Position numbers and translations under genes: made by a program. Under the pieces are notes generated by a model that was not told the origin of the DNA, did not search any database, and saw only the letters and a program-made list of their open reading frames with translations. A stretch of 64,000 bases of DNA from Amycolatopsis camponoti (GTDB taxonomy: Bacteria; Actinomycetota; Actinomycetes; Mycobacteriales; Pseudonocardiaceae): positions 12,501 through 76,500 of the forward strand of contig NZ_CABVGP010000002.1 in assembly GCF_902497555.1 (NCBI RefSeq). The letters are read 5' to 3'. How positions within the stretch are numbered: position 1 is the first letter of the stretch; every line of letters begins with the position of its first letter. This document shows, one piece after another, positions 42,766 to 53,837 of this stretch.

Positions 42766-44064
42766 TCAGGCCAGGTCCGCTACGTGGACCACCTTGTTTC
42801 GACCGGTGGCTTTGGCGTGGTACAGCGCGGTATCCGCTGCGTCCAGCAGGCGCTGGAGCGAAGTGCCTGCCTCCGGGTAGACCGCCATGCCTATCGAGGT
42901 CGACAGCCCGGTGATCGTCAGCTGTCCCACCGGGACCTTGAGGGTTGTTATTGCCCGGCGGATGCGCTCTGCCACCGCCCCGATGTCCGGGTGGGCGATG
43001 CCCGGTAACAGCACCACGAACTCTTCGCCGCCGAAGCGTCCTACCGCGTCGCCTCGGCCGCGGACCGCCGAGATGATCGCCTCCGCCACCGCGCGTAGTA
43101 CCGCGTCGCCTGCCAGGTGACCGTAGGTGTCATTCACCTGCTTGAAGTGGTCCAGGTCCAGCATCAGCAAGCCGAACGTCGTGTTCTGACGGGCGGCCGC
43201 TGCCAGGGTCCGCTCCGCCAGGCTGTGCCAGCCGCTCGAGTTGTACAGGCCCGTCTTCTCGTCTCGGTGGGCCGCCACCTCCAGCTGCCGCACCAGCACC
43301 GTCCGGTGCAACAGCAGCAACGGCGGGAGCGCCAGCACCACCAGGCCCGGCAACATCGCCAGCGCCACCGCGTTCAGCGCGCCCAGGCAGAGCGTGGCCA
43401 CCTCGAGGCCGTTGTCCGACCACGTGCCGAACAGCGCCTCCGGCGTCCGGCCGATCTCGCGGCGGGCCGGGAGCACCAGCAGGGCGTTCACCACGAAGAA
43501 CGTCGCCCCCGCCGCCGCGATCGCGAACGTCCCGGCCCAGCCGCGCGTGAAGGCCGAGCGCACGTCGGCGAAACCCGAGAGCCGCATGACCGCCTGGGCC
43601 GCGTAGCACGAGAGCAGGATGATGGCCGCGTTGCTGACCGTCCTCGACACCGGCACCCGCTGCAGGCGGTACCAGCTGCGGACCGCCAGGTGCGCGTACA
43701 AGCCGCAGACCAGCACCGCCAGCAGCGACGGCGGCAGAAGCAGGACGCCGGCGAACGTCCACACCGACGTCATGTTGATGTGCGGCGTCCCCGAGACCCG
43801 GCGGCGGATGCGCTCGACCCGGCGGCCCGTCTCCGACTGCACCACGCCGAGGACCAGCAGCACCGCCAGGATCAGCAGCGTCCGGCGGTCCACCGCGACC
43901 GGGAACGGGCGCAGCGCCAGGACCACCGCCGCCGCCTCGCTCAGCAGGCAGTAGACGACCACCCGCGGACCCTGGCGCCACAGCGCCCAGTTCCGTGGAG
44001 CCACGAGGACGTCACGAAAGCGCGGTACGCCGCGCGGGGCTCCGGCGCCGGTCTGCATACTCAT
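42766..44064 (-). CDS. GGDEF-domain diguanylate cyclase, membrane-bound
   Basis: 432 residues. About seven to eight membrane helices in a MASE-like N-terminal region (VVVYCLLSEAAAVVLAL ... LALPPLLLLHRTVLV), then a GGDEF domain: DEKTGLYNSSGWHSLAE, LLMLDLDHFKQVNDTYGHLAGD, and the catalytic GRFGGEEFVVLLPG. The GGEEF signature is intact, so c-di-GMP synthesis is expected. No clear RxxD inhibitory site precedes the motif (RGRGD is seen instead), so product inhibition may be weak. ATG 44064 is chosen; upstream frame is arginine-rich shadow. Confidence 0.92.
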   Translation of the reverse strand: MSMQTGAGAPRGVPRFRDVLVAPRNWALWRQGPRVVVYCLLSEAAAVVLALRPFPVAVDRRTLLILAVLLVLGVVQSETGRRVERIRRRVSGTPHINMTSVWTFAGVLLLPPSLLAVLVCGLYAHLAVRSWYRLQRVPVSRTVSNAAIILLSCYAAQAVMRLSGFADVRSAFTRGWAGTFAIAAAGATFFVVNALLVLPARREIGRTPEALFGTWSDNGLEVATLCLGALNAVALAMLPGLVVLALPPLLLLHRTVLVRQLEVAAHRDEKTGLYNSSGWHSLAERTLAAAARQNTTFGLLMLDLDHFKQVNDTYGHLAGDAVLRAVAEAIISAVRGRGDAVGRFGGEEFVVLLPGIAHPDIGAVAERIRRAITTLKVPVGQLTITGLSTSIGMAVYPEAGTSLQRLLDAADTALYHAKATGRNKVVHVADLA

Positions 44065-44143
44065 GGTGTCCGGCCCGTGACGGAGCCGGTCCGGCCCGAG
44101 GTGGCGGAGGGAGGCGCGCCATGTGCGGACGCGACAACTGAGG

Positions 44144-45361
44144 TCATGGTCCCGCCAGTCCGACCCGGCGCCACGCCCTCGCGATCGGCACGGCCACCGC
44201 GGCACCCGCCGCCCCGGCCGCGGCGATGGTGTGCGCCGGGCCCAGCACGTCGGCCAGCGCACCCGCCGCGGCCGCGCCGACGCCCTGCACGGTGATCAGC
44301 CCCGCCGAGTTCACGCCGGCGCACTGCGCGCGGTGCTCGTCCGGCACCCGTCGCATGAACGACACCGTGCCCTGGATGTTGTAGCCCGTGGCCAGCAGCC
44401 CGGACGCCGCGAGCAGCACCACCGACAGCACCAGCCCCGGCCGGAAGACGAACACGATCAGCGGTAACCCCGCCGCGATCCCCAGCCACCCGAGCACGCG
44501 GACCTGCACGCGCTCCGGGACCCACTTGCCGAACACGACGCCGCCGAGCACGCTGCCCGCCGGGTCCGCCGCCATGAGCAGTCCCACCAGTGCCGCGCCC
44601 GCGCCGATCCCGGCCGCGTACGGCGCGGCCAGCGCCTCCGGCACGACGTAGAACCCCGCCAGCCAGTTCAGCGCCACCAGCGTCCGCAACGCCGGGTCGC
44701 GCCAGATCAGCCGGATCCCCGCGGACGTCGTCGACAGCCAGGCCGGCCGGACCGCCTGCGCGACCGGCGCGCGCCGCCGGACGCCGGTGACCAGGAACAG
44801 CGCCGACAGCACGAACGTCACCGCGTCGAGCGCCAAGGCCGCGGACGGCGCGAGCGCGGCGATCAGCAGCCCGCCGCCGGCGAACCCGGCCAGCTGCGCG
44901 CCCTGGATCGTCACGTTCCGCAGGGCCATCCCGACCAGGTAGCGCTCGCCTTCGAGTACCGAAGGCAGCAGCGCCTGCTGCGCCGCCTTGAACGGCCCGC
45001 CGAGCGCCGTCATCACCGCGACCAGCACGCACAGCACCCACAGTGGGACACCGGGGATCGCGATGACGCCGACCAGCGCGGCCCGGGCCAGGTCGGCCAC
45101 GACCATGACGTCCCGGCGCGGCCACCGGTCACCCGCGCCGGCCAGCAGGATCCCGCCGAGCAGCGAGGGCACGTACGTCAGGGCGTAGGTCAGGCCGGTG
45201 AGAGCGGCGGAGCTGGTGCGCTGGTAGACGAGGACCGCGAGCGCCACGCGGGCGAGCTGGTCACCGCAGACGGAAAGCAGCTCAGCGACCCACATCGCGC
45301 GAAACTCGGCGACGGCCAGGACCGCGCCGAACCCCACCCTCGTCACCCGTGCGTCATCCAT
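44144..45361 (-). CDS. MFS-family exporter
   Basis: 405 residues, about 12 membrane helices. The loop GDRWPRRDVMVVADLARA between helices 2 and 3 is the major-facilitator signature, and the overall pattern (FRAMWVAELLSVCGDQLARVALAVLVY) matches the MFS_3/enterobactin-exporter-like group common in actinomycetes. Probably exports a drug or metabolite. No adjacent regulator clearly belongs to it. Confidence 0.88.
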   Translation of the reverse strand: MDDARVTRVGFGAVLAVAEFRAMWVAELLSVCGDQLARVALAVLVYQRTSSAALTGLTYALTYVPSLLGGILLAGAGDRWPRRDVMVVADLARAALVGVIAIPGVPLWVLCVLVAVMTALGGPFKAAQQALLPSVLEGERYLVGMALRNVTIQGAQLAGFAGGGLLIAALAPSAALALDAVTFVLSALFLVTGVRRRAPVAQAVRPAWLSTTSAGIRLIWRDPALRTLVALNWLAGFYVVPEALAAPYAAGIGAGAALVGLLMAADPAGSVLGGVVFGKWVPERVQVRVLGWLGIAAGLPLIVFVFRPGLVLSVVLLAASGLLATGYNIQGTVSFMRRVPDEHRAQCAGVNSAGLITVQGVGAAAAGALADVLGPAHTIAAAGAAGAAVAVPIARAWRRVGLAGP

Positions 45362-45478
45362 CGCCGGCGCCCCTCAGACCGCTATCCGGTCACGGTAATA
45401 ACCCAGCGGAGTGGAATCGAGCCGTTCGGTGACAGTTGCCCCGATCGCAGCAGCCGGCTGCTGCCGAGAGCACGCTGA

Positions 45479-46036
45479 ACGCTCAGCTGGCCGGACATGG
45501 CCGCTCTGCCGTACCGGTCCCTGGCCGAAGCGAGCGGGGTCTCCCTGGGGACCGTCAAGGTGGTGATCGACGAGCTCGCCGAGGCCGGCTACCTCTATCC
45601 CGGGGTGGACGGCCGCCGGCTGGCTCGCGGCGGCGAGTTGCTCGACCGCTGGGCGGAGGCTTACTCCATCACCTTGTACGCCGCTCTCTCTCTCGGCGAA
45701 TTCTCCGCGGCCGATCTTTCGTGGTGGCCGGACTCGGAGCCGGAGATGCGATCGCTGGACGTCCAGATCGGGGGAGAGGCGGCAGCGAGCCTCATCGACC
45801 CCCACCTGAGGCCTGCCTCGCTCACCCTCTATGCCGAACGGCTCCCGGTTCGGATCATCGGCCGGCATCGCATGGCCCGCGCGGAAGCCAGGGGAAACGT
45901 CCACATCCGGGAACGGTTCTGGCACGTGCCGGAACCCGGGGCCTGGGTCGTGCCATCCCCGTTGATCTATGCCAACCTGCTGGCTTCCGGGGACCCCCGC
46001 CAGCGCGAACACGGAGACCGGATCCGGAGCAGTTAC
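45479..46036 (+). pseudogene. 5'-truncated AbiEi-like type IV antitoxin remnant
   Basis: The frame encodes the C-terminal half of an AbiEi-family protein: ALPYRSLAEASGVSLGTVKVVIDELAEAGYL (winged helix), LLDRWAEAYSITL, DVQIGGEAAASLIDPHLRPASLTLY, and RGNVHIRERFWHVPE with the usual close PLIYANLLASGDPRQREHGDRIRS. The N-terminal half, expected before ALPYRS, is missing: an in-frame TGA lies at 45476-45478 and no homologous sequence is seen upstream. After the family's normal end the frame runs on antisense into the IclR gene, so its own stop is also lost. No AbiEii-type nucleotidyltransferase toxin is adjacent. Likely a decayed relic. Confidence 0.7.
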
Positions 46037-46059
46037 GAGGCGCCGCCAGGTCTTGAGCG

Positions 46060-46842
46060 TCAGCCCGGGTGGCCGCCGATGCGGCTGGTCAGCTCGGCGG
46101 CCGTCGCCGCTACCTCGGCTGCCAGCTTCGGCCACGTCTCCGTGCACGGCTCCGTCGCGCAGTGGTGGCGCAGGGTCACGCTGATCGCTGCCAGGGGGCG
46201 GGCGCCGTGGTCGAAGACCGGGGCTGCCACCGACGCGAACCCCTCCGTCACGTGGCCGTCCTCCACCGACCAGCCGAGGCGACGCTCCGCCGTCAACGTC
46301 CGGCGCAGCTCGGCGAGCGTGTGCGGGCCGCGGCCGGTGCGGAGGACGAACGCCGACGCCGACGGGAACAACGCCCGGACGTGCGGGGCCGGCAGGTGGC
46401 GCAGGATCGCGCGGCCGGACGCCGTCAGCTGGGCCGGCAGCCGGACGCCGACCTCGGTCACCAGCGTCTCGGGCCGGGCCGGGCGCTCCTTGATCAGGTA
46501 CAGGGACTCGTTGCCGTGCAGCACGCCCAGGTGCGCCGTGTGGCCGGCGCGGTCGACGAGCTTGCGCAGCAACGGCCCGGCCAGCCGCTCCAGGGGGTCG
46601 TGGCGGAGGTAGGCCGAGCCCAGCTCGAACGCGGCGATACCCAGGCCGTACCGGCGTTCCGCGGGCAGGTGGACGACGAACCCGGCCGCCTCCAGCTCGC
46701 TGAGCAGGTGATACGTCGTCGACCGGGGGAGGCCCGCTTCGCGCGCGATCGCGGCCGCGGTCACCGGGCCGGGACGCGTCGCCAGCAGGCTCAGCACCGC
46801 CAAGCCGCGGCGCAGCGCCGGAACCTCGCTGCTCTCACCCAT
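46060..46842 (-). CDS. IclR-family regulator (probable hut repressor)
   Basis: 260 residues. N-terminal winged HTH (ALRRGLAVLSLLATRPGPVTAAAIAREAGLPRSTTYHLLSELEAAGFV) and C-terminal IclR effector domain (TVTEVGVRLPAQLTASGRAILRHLP ... VEDGHVTEGFASVAAPVFDHGARPLAAISV). It is divergent from hutH with only 69 bases between, so control of histidine use, with urocanate or a related compound as inducer, is the natural inference. Confidence 0.9.
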   Translation of the reverse strand: MGESSEVPALRRGLAVLSLLATRPGPVTAAAIAREAGLPRSTTYHLLSELEAAGFVVHLPAERRYGLGIAAFELGSAYLRHDPLERLAGPLLRKLVDRAGHTAHLGVLHGNESLYLIKERPARPETLVTEVGVRLPAQLTASGRAILRHLPAPHVRALFPSASAFVLRTGRGPHTLAELRRTLTAERRLGWSVEDGHVTEGFASVAAPVFDHGARPLAAISVTLRHHCATEPCTETWPKLAAEVAATAAELTSRIGGHPG

Positions 46843-46911
46843 GGCCCAAGGCTAACGTCTGGGATACCAGACGGAACCACCCGTTGAGGCATCCCACCAG
46901 CGGGAAACGCC

Positions 46912-48453
46912 GTGTCCAATGAGCCCATGCCGGAAAAAGTGCTCCTGGGCCCGGAACCCCTGACCGCCGCCCAGGTCGTCGACGTCGTCCGCGGCCACGC
47001 GCCGGTCGGGCTCTCGGACGCGGCCGAGAAGAACCTCGCCGCCACCCGCCAGCACATCGAGGACCTCGCCCACGCCGTCACGCCCACCTACGGCGTCTCG
47101 ACCGGCTTCGGTGCGCTCGCGACCCGTCACATCCCCGTCGAGAGCCGGACCGCGCTGCAGCGCAGCCTGATCCGCTCGCACGCCGCCGGGGCCGGGCCCG
47201 CCGTCGAGACCGAGGTCGTCCGCGGGCTCATGCTGCTGCGGCTGCGGACGCTCGCCAGCGGCTACACCGGCGTCCGCCCGGGCACCGCGCAAACGCTTGC
47301 GGCCCTGCTCAACGCCGGGATCACGCCGATCGTCCACGAGTACGGCTCGCTCGGCTGCTCCGGTGACCTCGCGCCGCTGGCCGCCGTCGCGCTCGCGCTG
47401 ATGGGCGAAGGCGACGTCGTGCACAACGGCGTGACCAAGCCGGCGGCCGAAGCGCTGAAGGAAGCCGGGATCGAGCCGGTCGTCCTCGCCGAGAAGGAGG
47501 GCCTCGCCCTCACCAACGGCACCGACGGCATGCTCGGCATGCTCCTGCTGGCCGCCGCCGACCTGCGAAAGCTGTTCGACATCGCGGACATCACCGCCGC
47601 GATGAGCGTCGAGGCGCTGCTGGGCACCGACCGCGCGTTCGCCGCCGAGCTGCAGGCCCTCCGGCCGCACCCCGGCCAGGCCACGTCCGCCGCGCGGATG
47701 TGGACGGCGCTGCAGGGCTCGAAGATCGTCGAGAGCCACCGCGGCCCGGACTGCAACCGCGTCCAGGACGCCTACTCGCTGCGCTGCGCCCCGCAGGTGC
47801 ACGGCGCCGCGCGCGACAGCCTCGCCCACGCCGAGCTCGTCGGCGAGCGCGAGCTGATGTCCGCTGTGGACAATCCCGTGGTCCTGGCCGACGGCCGCGT
47901 CGAGTCCAACGGCAACTTCCACGGCGCGCCCGTCGCGTACGTGCTGGACTTCCTGGCCATCCCGGTCGCCGACGTCGCGAGCATCGCCGAGCGCCGTACC
48001 GACCGGATGCTCGACAAGGCGCGCTCACACGGCCTGCCGCCGTTCCTCGCCCACGACCCCGGTGTCGACTCCGGCCACATGATCGCGCAGTACACGCAGG
48101 CCGCGATCGTCAGCGAGCTGAAGCGGCTCGCCGTCCCGGCGTCGGTCGACTCCATCCCCAGCAGCGCGATGCAGGAGGACCACGTCTCCATGGGCTGGTC
48201 GGCCGCGCGGAAGCTGCGCAAGGCCGTCGACGGCCTGACCACCGTGCTCGCCATCGAGCTGCTCACGGCGGCCCGCGCGCTCGACTTCCGGGCGCCGCTG
48301 GAGCCGTCGCCGGTCACCGGCCGCGTCCGGGACCTGCTCCGCACCCGGGTCGCGGGCCCCGGCCCCGACCGGCACCTGGCGCCCGAGATCGCGGCCGCCG
48401 AAGAACTCGTCCGCTCCGGCGCCGTCCTCGACGCCGCCCGTCTGGAGGTCTGA
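46912..48453 (+). CDS. hutH: Histidine ammonia-lyase
   Basis: 513 residues. Deaminates histidine to urocanate using the self-formed MIO group. The MIO site reads [13 protein letters not shown], with Cys-Ser-Gly at 149-151 in place of the textbook Ala-Ser-Gly. The catalytic tyrosine is in TYGVSTGFG (residue 60), and QPLTAS-equivalent and helical core segments are normal. GTG 46912 is the first start; ATG 46927 is an alternative. First gene of the hut operon; hutU follows two bases after its stop. Confidence 0.96.
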   Translation: MSNEPMPEKVLLGPEPLTAAQVVDVVRGHAPVGLSDAAEKNLAATRQHIEDLAHAVTPTYGVSTGFGALATRHIPVESRTALQRSLIRSHAAGAGPAVETEVVRGLMLLRLRTLASGYTGVRPGTAQTLAALLNAGITPIVHEYGSLGCSGDLAPLAAVALALMGEGDVVHNGVTKPAAEALKEAGIEPVVLAEKEGLALTNGTDGMLGMLLLAAADLRKLFDIADITAAMSVEALLGTDRAFAAELQALRPHPGQATSAARMWTALQGSKIVESHRGPDCNRVQDAYSLRCAPQVHGAARDSLAHAELVGERELMSAVDNPVVLADGRVESNGNFHGAPVAYVLDFLAIPVADVASIAERRTDRMLDKARSHGLPPFLAHDPGVDSGHMIAQYTQAAIVSELKRLAVPASVDSIPSSAMQEDHVSMGWSAARKLRKAVDGLTTVLAIELLTAARALDFRAPLEPSPVTGRVRDLLRTRVAGPGPDRHLAPEIAAAEELVRSGAVLDAARLEV

Positions 48454-48455
48454 GA

Positions 48456-50108
48456 ATGTCCCGCGTTGTCCGTGCCGCCCGCGGCACCCAGCTCACCGCC
48501 AAGTCGTGGCAGACCGAAGCCGCGCTGCGGATGTTCCACAACAACCTCGACCCCGAGGTCGCCGAGCGCCCCGAGGACCTGGTCGTCTACGGCGGCACCG
48601 GCAAGGCCGCCCGCAACTGGGCCAGCTTCGACGCCATCACCCGCGAACTGACCACTTTGGACGACGACGAGACGCTGCTCGTCCAGTCCGGCAAGCCGGT
48701 CGGCGTGTTCCGCACCCACGAGTGGGCGCCGCGGGTGCTCCTCGCCAACTCGAACCTGGTCGGCGACTGGGCGACCTGGCCGGAGTTCCGCCGCCTCGAG
48801 CAGCAGGGCCTCACGATGTACGGCCAGATGACCGCGGGCTCGTGGATCTACATCGGCACCCAGGGCATCCTCCAGGGCACGTACGAGACGTTCGCCGCCG
48901 TCGCCAAGAAGAAGTTCGGCGGCACGCTGCGCGGGACGTTGACCGTGACCGCCGGCCTCGGCGGCATGGGCGGCGCGCAACCCCTCGCGGTGACCATGAA
49001 CGACGGCGTCGCGCTGGTCATCGAGTGCGACCCGCAGCGCGCGCAGCGCCGCGTCGAGCACCGCTACCTGGACGAGGTTTCCGGTGACCTCGACAACGCC
49101 ATCGAGCGCGTCACCCGCGCGAAGCGGGAGAAGCGGCCGCTGTCGGTCGGCATCGTCGGCAACGCCGCCGAGATCCTGCCGGAGCTGCTGCGCCGCGGCG
49201 TCGAGGTCGACATCGTCACCGACCAGACGTCCGCGCACGACCCGCTGTCCTACCTGCCCAAGGGCGTCGGCGTCGAAGACTGGCACGACTACGCGGCCAA
49301 GAAGCCCGACGAGTTCACCGACCGCGCGCGCGAGTCGATGGCCGAGCACGTCGAAGCGATGCTCGGGTTCATGGACAAGGGCGCCGAGGTGTTCGACTAC
49401 GGCAACTCGCTGCGCGGCGAAGCCAAGCTCGGCGGCTGCGAGCGCGCGTTCGACTTCCCCGGCTTCGTGCCCGCCTACATCCGCCCGCTGTTCTGCGAGG
49501 GCAACGGCCCGTTCCGCTGGGCCGCGCTTTCCGGCGACCCCGAGGACATCGCGGCCACCGACCGCGCGATGCTGGAACTGTTCCCGGAGAACGAATCCCT
49601 CGCCCGCTGGATCAAGCTGGCCGGCGAACGCGTGGCCTTCCAGGGGCTCCCGGCCCGGATCTGCTGGCTCGGCTACGGCGAGCGGCACCTGGCCGGCCTG
49701 CGGTTCAACGAGATGGTCGCCAGCGGCGAGCTGAAGGCGCCCGTCGTCATCGGCCGCGACCACCTCGACTCCGGCAGCGTCGCCTCGCCGTACCGCGAGA
49801 CCGAGGCCATGGCCGACGGCTCCGACGCGATCGCCGACTGGCCGCTGCTCAACGCGCTGGTCAACACCTCCTCCGGGGCGAGCTGGGTGTCGATCCACCA
49901 CGGCGGCGGCGTCGGCATGGGCCGGTCCATCCACGCCGGCCAGGTCAGCGTGGCCGACGGGACGGAGCTGGCCGCGCGGAAGCTGGAGCGCGTGCTCACC
50001 AACGACCCGGGCATGGGCGTCATCCGCCACGTCGACGCCGGCTACGACCGCGCGAACGACGTCGCCGACGAGCGTGGCGTGCGGATCCCGATGCGGGAGC
50101 AGGCGTGA
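48456..50108 (+). CDS. hutU: Urocanate hydratase
   Basis: 550 residues, normal length. Converts urocanate to imidazolone propionate using tightly bound NAD+. The NAD loop [12 protein letters not shown], the [20 protein letters not shown] active-site segment and the C-terminal [26 protein letters not shown] are all intact. ATG 48456 follows the hutH stop by two bases, and the stop overlaps the next GTG, so translation is coupled along the operon. Confidence 0.97.
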   Translation: MSRVVRAARGTQLTAKSWQTEAALRMFHNNLDPEVAERPEDLVVYGGTGKAARNWASFDAITRELTTLDDDETLLVQSGKPVGVFRTHEWAPRVLLANSNLVGDWATWPEFRRLEQQGLTMYGQMTAGSWIYIGTQGILQGTYETFAAVAKKKFGGTLRGTLTVTAGLGGMGGAQPLAVTMNDGVALVIECDPQRAQRRVEHRYLDEVSGDLDNAIERVTRAKREKRPLSVGIVGNAAEILPELLRRGVEVDIVTDQTSAHDPLSYLPKGVGVEDWHDYAAKKPDEFTDRARESMAEHVEAMLGFMDKGAEVFDYGNSLRGEAKLGGCERAFDFPGFVPAYIRPLFCEGNGPFRWAALSGDPEDIAATDRAMLELFPENESLARWIKLAGERVAFQGLPARICWLGYGERHLAGLRFNEMVASGELKAPVVIGRDHLDSGSVASPYRETEAMADGSDAIADWPLLNALVNTSSGASWVSIHHGGGVGMGRSIHAGQVSVADGTELAARKLERVLTNDPGMGVIRHVDAGYDRANDVADERGVRIPMREQA

Positions 50109-51301
50109 CGGCTTCCGGTTTTCTGGAAGAGATCGGGGACGTCGGACGCGACGCGAAGCGCGGCGGCTACTCGCGCCACGCGTTCGACTCGCCCGAGCAG
50201 GACCTGCGCGCGTGGTTCGGCGAGCGGGCGCTGGGCCTCGGACTCGACGTCGACACCGACCACAACGGCAACATCTGGGCCTGGTGGGGACCGCCGGGCC
50301 CGGACGCCGTCGTCACCGGCAGCCACCTCGACTCGGTGCCCGGCGGCGGTGCCTTCGACGGCCCGCTCGGCGTCGTCAGCGCACTGGCCGCGGTGGAAAG
50401 GCTGCGGGACAAGGGTTCTCGTCCCGGCAAGCCGCTCGCCGTCGTCGTGTTCGCCGAAGAGGAAGGCGGCCGGTTCGGCGTCCCGTGCCTCGGTTCGCGG
50501 CTGCTCACCGGCACGATCGACGCCGACCGGGCGCGCGGGCTGCGTGACGCCGACGGCGTGACGTTCGCCGAGGCGGCCGGGAACTCCGGCTTCAACCCGG
50601 CGCTGATCGGCCCCGACCCCGAGCGGCTCGGGCTGATCGGGAAGTTCCTGGAGTTGCACGTCGAGCAGGGGCGCGGGCTCATCGACCTCGGCGCGCCGGT
50701 CGCCGTCGGCAGCACGGTGATCGCGCACGGACGGTGGCGGTTCTCCTTCGAGGGGCAGGGGAACCACGCCGGCGCGACGCTCATCGACGACCGGGCCGAC
50801 CCGATGCTGCCCGCCGCCGCGACGGTCACCGCCGTCCGCCGGCTGGCCCGGGCGGTGCCGGACGCGCGCGCGACCGTCGGCCGGCTGGTTCCGACGCCGG
50901 GTGGCACCAACGTCATCGCGTCCACTGTGGACCTCTGGCTGGACGCGCGGGTGCCCGGCACGGTGACTCCCGCGCTGGTCGAGGACATCAAGCAGGCCGC
51001 GGAAGCCGCCGCGAAGGAGGAAGGCTGCCGGGTCACGGTGACCCGGGAGTCCTATTCGGACGACGTCGTGTTCGACGACGCCCTCCGGCGTGACCTCGCC
51101 GATCGCCTCGGCACGCCGCCGGAGCTGCCGACCGGCGCCGGGCACGACGCGGCGATCCTCGCCGGGTTCGTCCCGGCCGGCATGCTGTACGTGCGCAACC
51201 CGACCGGGATCAGCCACTCGCCCGAGGAGTTCGCCGAGCCCGGCGACGTCGAGGCCGGCGCGACCGCTCTCACCGACGTCCTGGGGCACCTGGCGCGATG
51301 A
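50105..51301 (+). CDS. M20-family amidohydrolase in hut operon (candidate N-formylglutamate hydrolase)
   Basis: 398 residues of the allantoate/N-carbamoyl-amino-acid amidohydrolase group. Metal ligands are visible: [43 protein letters not shown] and, at the end, [11 protein letters not shown] and [14 protein letters not shown]. It is embedded between hutU and hutF with four-base overlaps on both sides. The window has no hutG, so this enzyme is the best candidate for cleaving N-formylglutamate to glutamate and formate. That role is inference; allantoate activity is the annotation alternative. Confidence 0.88.
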   Translation: MTASGFLEEIGDVGRDAKRGGYSRHAFDSPEQDLRAWFGERALGLGLDVDTDHNGNIWAWWGPPGPDAVVTGSHLDSVPGGGAFDGPLGVVSALAAVERLRDKGSRPGKPLAVVVFAEEEGGRFGVPCLGSRLLTGTIDADRARGLRDADGVTFAEAAGNSGFNPALIGPDPERLGLIGKFLELHVEQGRGLIDLGAPVAVGSTVIAHGRWRFSFEGQGNHAGATLIDDRADPMLPAAATVTAVRRLARAVPDARATVGRLVPTPGGTNVIASTVDLWLDARVPGTVTPALVEDIKQAAEAAAKEEGCRVTVTRESYSDDVVFDDALRRDLADRLGTPPELPTGAGHDAAILAGFVPAGMLYVRNPTGISHSPEEFAEPGDVEAGATALTDVLGHLAR

Positions 51302-52587
51302 CTTTCTGGTGCGAACAGGCCTGGCTGCCCGGCGGGATCGCGTCCGGGGTCCGGATCGACGTCGCCGACGGCCGCATCACGAGCGTGACCGCGGGCGCGC
51401 CCCGCGAGGGCGTGGTCCTGACCGGGCTCACGCTGCCCGGCTTCGCGAACGGGCATTCGCACGCCTTCCACCGCGCCCTGCGGGGCCGGACGCACCACGA
51501 GCGCGGCACGTTCTGGACGTGGCGCGAGCGGATGTACTCCCTGGCCGCGCGGCTCGACCCGGACACCTACTACCGGCTGGCGCGCGGGGTCTACGCCGAG
51601 ATGGTGCTCGGCGGGTACACGAGCGTCGGGGAGTTCCACTACCTGCACCACGCGCCCGGCGGGAAGCCCTACGCCGACCCGAACGCGATGGGGGAGGCGC
51701 TGCGGCAGGCCGCGGCGGACGCCGGGATCCGGCTGACGCTCCTGGACACCTGCTACCTCACGGGCGGCATCGGCGTCGAACCGGACGAGGTGCAGCGGCG
51801 GTTTTCCGACGGCTCGGCCTCGGCGTGGGCGTCGCGCGTCGGAGACCTGAAGGAAGACGAGCTGTTCCGCGTCGGCGCGGCGATCCACTCGGTGCGGGCG
51901 GTGCCGGCCGCTGAATTGTCGCTTGTGGACAGTGTGCGCGTCGTGCACATCCACCTTTCCGAGCAGCGCGCCGAGAACGAGCAGTGCCAGGTCGCGTACG
52001 GCTGCACCCCGACCGAGCTGCTGCACCGGCGAGGGGTGCTGACCGACCGGCTCGTCGCCGTGCACGCCACCCACCTCACCGGGCAGGACATCGACCGGCT
52101 CGGCGCCGCCCGGGCCCGCGCGTGCTTCTGCCCGACCACCGAACGCGACCTCGGCGACGGCATCGGCCCGGCTCGTGCGCTGCGCGACGCCGGTGTCCGG
52201 CTCGGCGTCGGCAGTGACAGCAACGCCGTCGTCGACGCCTTCGAAGAGACCCGCGCCCTGGAGCTGGACGACCGGCTGGCCAGCGAGGAACGTGGCCGGT
52301 TCACCGCCGAAGAGCTGCTCGAGGCGGGCACCGACCACGCCGCGGTCGGCTGGCCGGAGGTCGGTGCGCTGTCCGAAGGCCGGGGCGCGGACTTCGTCAC
52401 GGTCGGGCTGGACTCGGTGCGGACGGCCGGGATCGAGCCGTCGGGCGTGGTGTTCGCCGCGTCCGGGGCCGACGTCCGGCACGTCGTGGTGGCGGGCCGC
52501 GAGGTGGTGCGGGAAGGCGAGCACCAGCTGATCGAGCGACCGGAAACCGTTCTGGCGAAGGAGATCGAGGCACTGTGGCACTCCTGA
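51298..52587 (+). CDS. hutF: Formimidoylglutamate deiminase
   Basis: 429 residues, amidohydrolase superfamily. Converts N-formimidoyl-glutamate to N-formyl-glutamate plus ammonia. Motifs: [20 protein letters not shown] (metal HxH), [24 protein letters not shown] and [15 protein letters not shown]. Its presence shows a two-step route from formimidoylglutamate to glutamate rather than direct hydrolysis. Overlaps the M20 gene by four bases and hutI by 13. Confidence 0.95.
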   Translation: MTFWCEQAWLPGGIASGVRIDVADGRITSVTAGAPREGVVLTGLTLPGFANGHSHAFHRALRGRTHHERGTFWTWRERMYSLAARLDPDTYYRLARGVYAEMVLGGYTSVGEFHYLHHAPGGKPYADPNAMGEALRQAAADAGIRLTLLDTCYLTGGIGVEPDEVQRRFSDGSASAWASRVGDLKEDELFRVGAAIHSVRAVPAAELSLVDSVRVVHIHLSEQRAENEQCQVAYGCTPTELLHRRGVLTDRLVAVHATHLTGQDIDRLGAARARACFCPTTERDLGDGIGPARALRDAGVRLGVGSDSNAVVDAFEETRALELDDRLASEERGRFTAEELLEAGTDHAAVGWPEVGALSEGRGADFVTVGLDSVRTAGIEPSGVVFAASGADVRHVVVAGREVVREGEHQLIERPETVLAKEIEALWHS

Positions 52588-53720
52588 TCACGGGGATCGG
52601 CGAGCTGACGACCAACGACGCCGAGCTGGGCCGGCTGACCGATGCCGCCCTCGTCGTGGACGGCTCGCGAGTGGCCTGGGTGGGGCCGGCGAAAGACGCG
52701 CCGGACGCCGACGAGCGCGTCGACGTCGAGGGACGCGCGGTGCTGCCAGGCTGGGTCGACAGCCACACGCACCTCGTCTTCGCGGGCGACCGCACCGCCG
52801 AGTTCGAGGCACGGATGGCCGGAAAGCCCTACACGGCAGGCGGAATCGCGATCACGGTCGGCGCGACGCGGGAGGCGTCCGACGAACAGCTGGCGGCGAA
52901 CCTGCGCCGCCACGTCGGCGAAGCGGCGCGGCAGGGGACGACCTGCCTGGAGACCAAGACGGGCTACGGCCTCACGGTCGCGGACGAGGCCCGCAGCGCC
53001 CGGATCGCCGGGGAAGTGGCCGACGAGGTCACGTTCCTCGGCGCGCACCTCGTGCCGCCGGGCGCCGACGCCGAGTCCTATGTGGACCTGGTATGCGGCG
53101 AGATGCTCGACGCGGTGGCCGGTTCCGTGCGCTGGGCGGACGTGTTCTGCGAGACCGGGGCGTTCGACGAGGCCCAGTCGTCGCGGGTCCTGAAGGCCGC
53201 GGCCGAGCGCGGGCTCGGCTTGCGCGTGCACGGCAACCAGCTCGGCGAAGGTCCCGGCGTGCGGCTCGCGGTGGACCTCGGCGCGGCGAGCGTCGATCAC
53301 TGCACCTACCTGAGCGACGCCGACGTGGAGGCCCTCGCGGCGTCGGAAACCGTGGCGACCCTGCTGCCCGCGTGCGACTTGTCTACCCGGCAGCCCCTCG
53401 CGCCGGCCCGGCGGCTGCTGGACGCGAGCGCGACCGTCGCGCTGGCCAGCAACGCCAACCCGGGCAGCTCGTACACGACGTCGATGGCGTTCTGCGTCGC
53501 GACGGCGGTGCTGCAGATGCGCATGACGATCGAGGAGGCCGTCTGGTCGGCCACGGCGGGCGGCGCGAAGGCGTTGCGCCGCGACGACGTCGGGGTGCTG
53601 CGGCCCGGCGCGCGGGCGGACGTCCACGTGCTCGACGCGCCGTCGGTGACGCACCTGGCGTACCGGCCGGGCGTGCCGCTCACGAACTCGGTGTGGCGCG
53701 CCGGAGATCGGGTGCGCTAA
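52575..53720 (+). CDS. hutI: Imidazolonepropionase
   Basis: 381 residues. Opens the imidazolone ring to give formimidoylglutamate. Motifs: [63 protein letters not shown] and [19 protein letters not shown] 52575 lies inside the hutF end (13-base overlap). Last gene of the operon; no strong terminator is obvious afterward. Confidence 0.96.
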   Translation: MALLITGIGELTTNDAELGRLTDAALVVDGSRVAWVGPAKDAPDADERVDVEGRAVLPGWVDSHTHLVFAGDRTAEFEARMAGKPYTAGGIAITVGATREASDEQLAANLRRHVGEAARQGTTCLETKTGYGLTVADEARSARIAGEVADEVTFLGAHLVPPGADAESYVDLVCGEMLDAVAGSVRWADVFCETGAFDEAQSSRVLKAAAERGLGLRVHGNQLGEGPGVRLAVDLGAASVDHCTYLSDADVEALAASETVATLLPACDLSTRQPLAPARRLLDASATVALASNANPGSSYTTSMAFCVATAVLQMRMTIEEAVWSATAGGAKALRRDDVGVLRPGARADVHVLDAPSVTHLAYRPGVPLTNSVWRAGDRVR

Positions 53721-53809
53721 CGTCGTCGGCGAGGACGCGCGAAGACACAGTCCGGTATGGGTTAGTCCGGGCGGCGTTGTGCTTTCACGGCATGCAGGCT
53801 TACCTGTGC

Positions 53810-53837
53810 GTCCCTTCCTCGGAAGCGACGAAGGGAC
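53810..53837 (+). promoter_or_regulatory. Hairpin covering the ribosome site of the next monooxygenase gene
   Basis: GTCCCTTC (53810-53817) pairs with GAAGGGAC (53830-53837), which contains the AAGGGA ribosome site for the GTG at 53842. An alternative CTTCC-TC-GGAAG hairpin (53814-53825) overlaps the left arm and would free the site. Confidence 0.5.

Noticed and set aside
46843..46911. IclR operator in the hutH promoter gap
   Set aside because: A GGATACC...GGAACC-like arrangement is present but not a convincing inverted repeat, so no site is claimed.
47865..47873. DnaA-box-like TGTGGACAA inside hutH
   Set aside because: It falls in codons for the common S-A-V-D-N stretch and is a single copy within a gene, so it is likely codon-driven.
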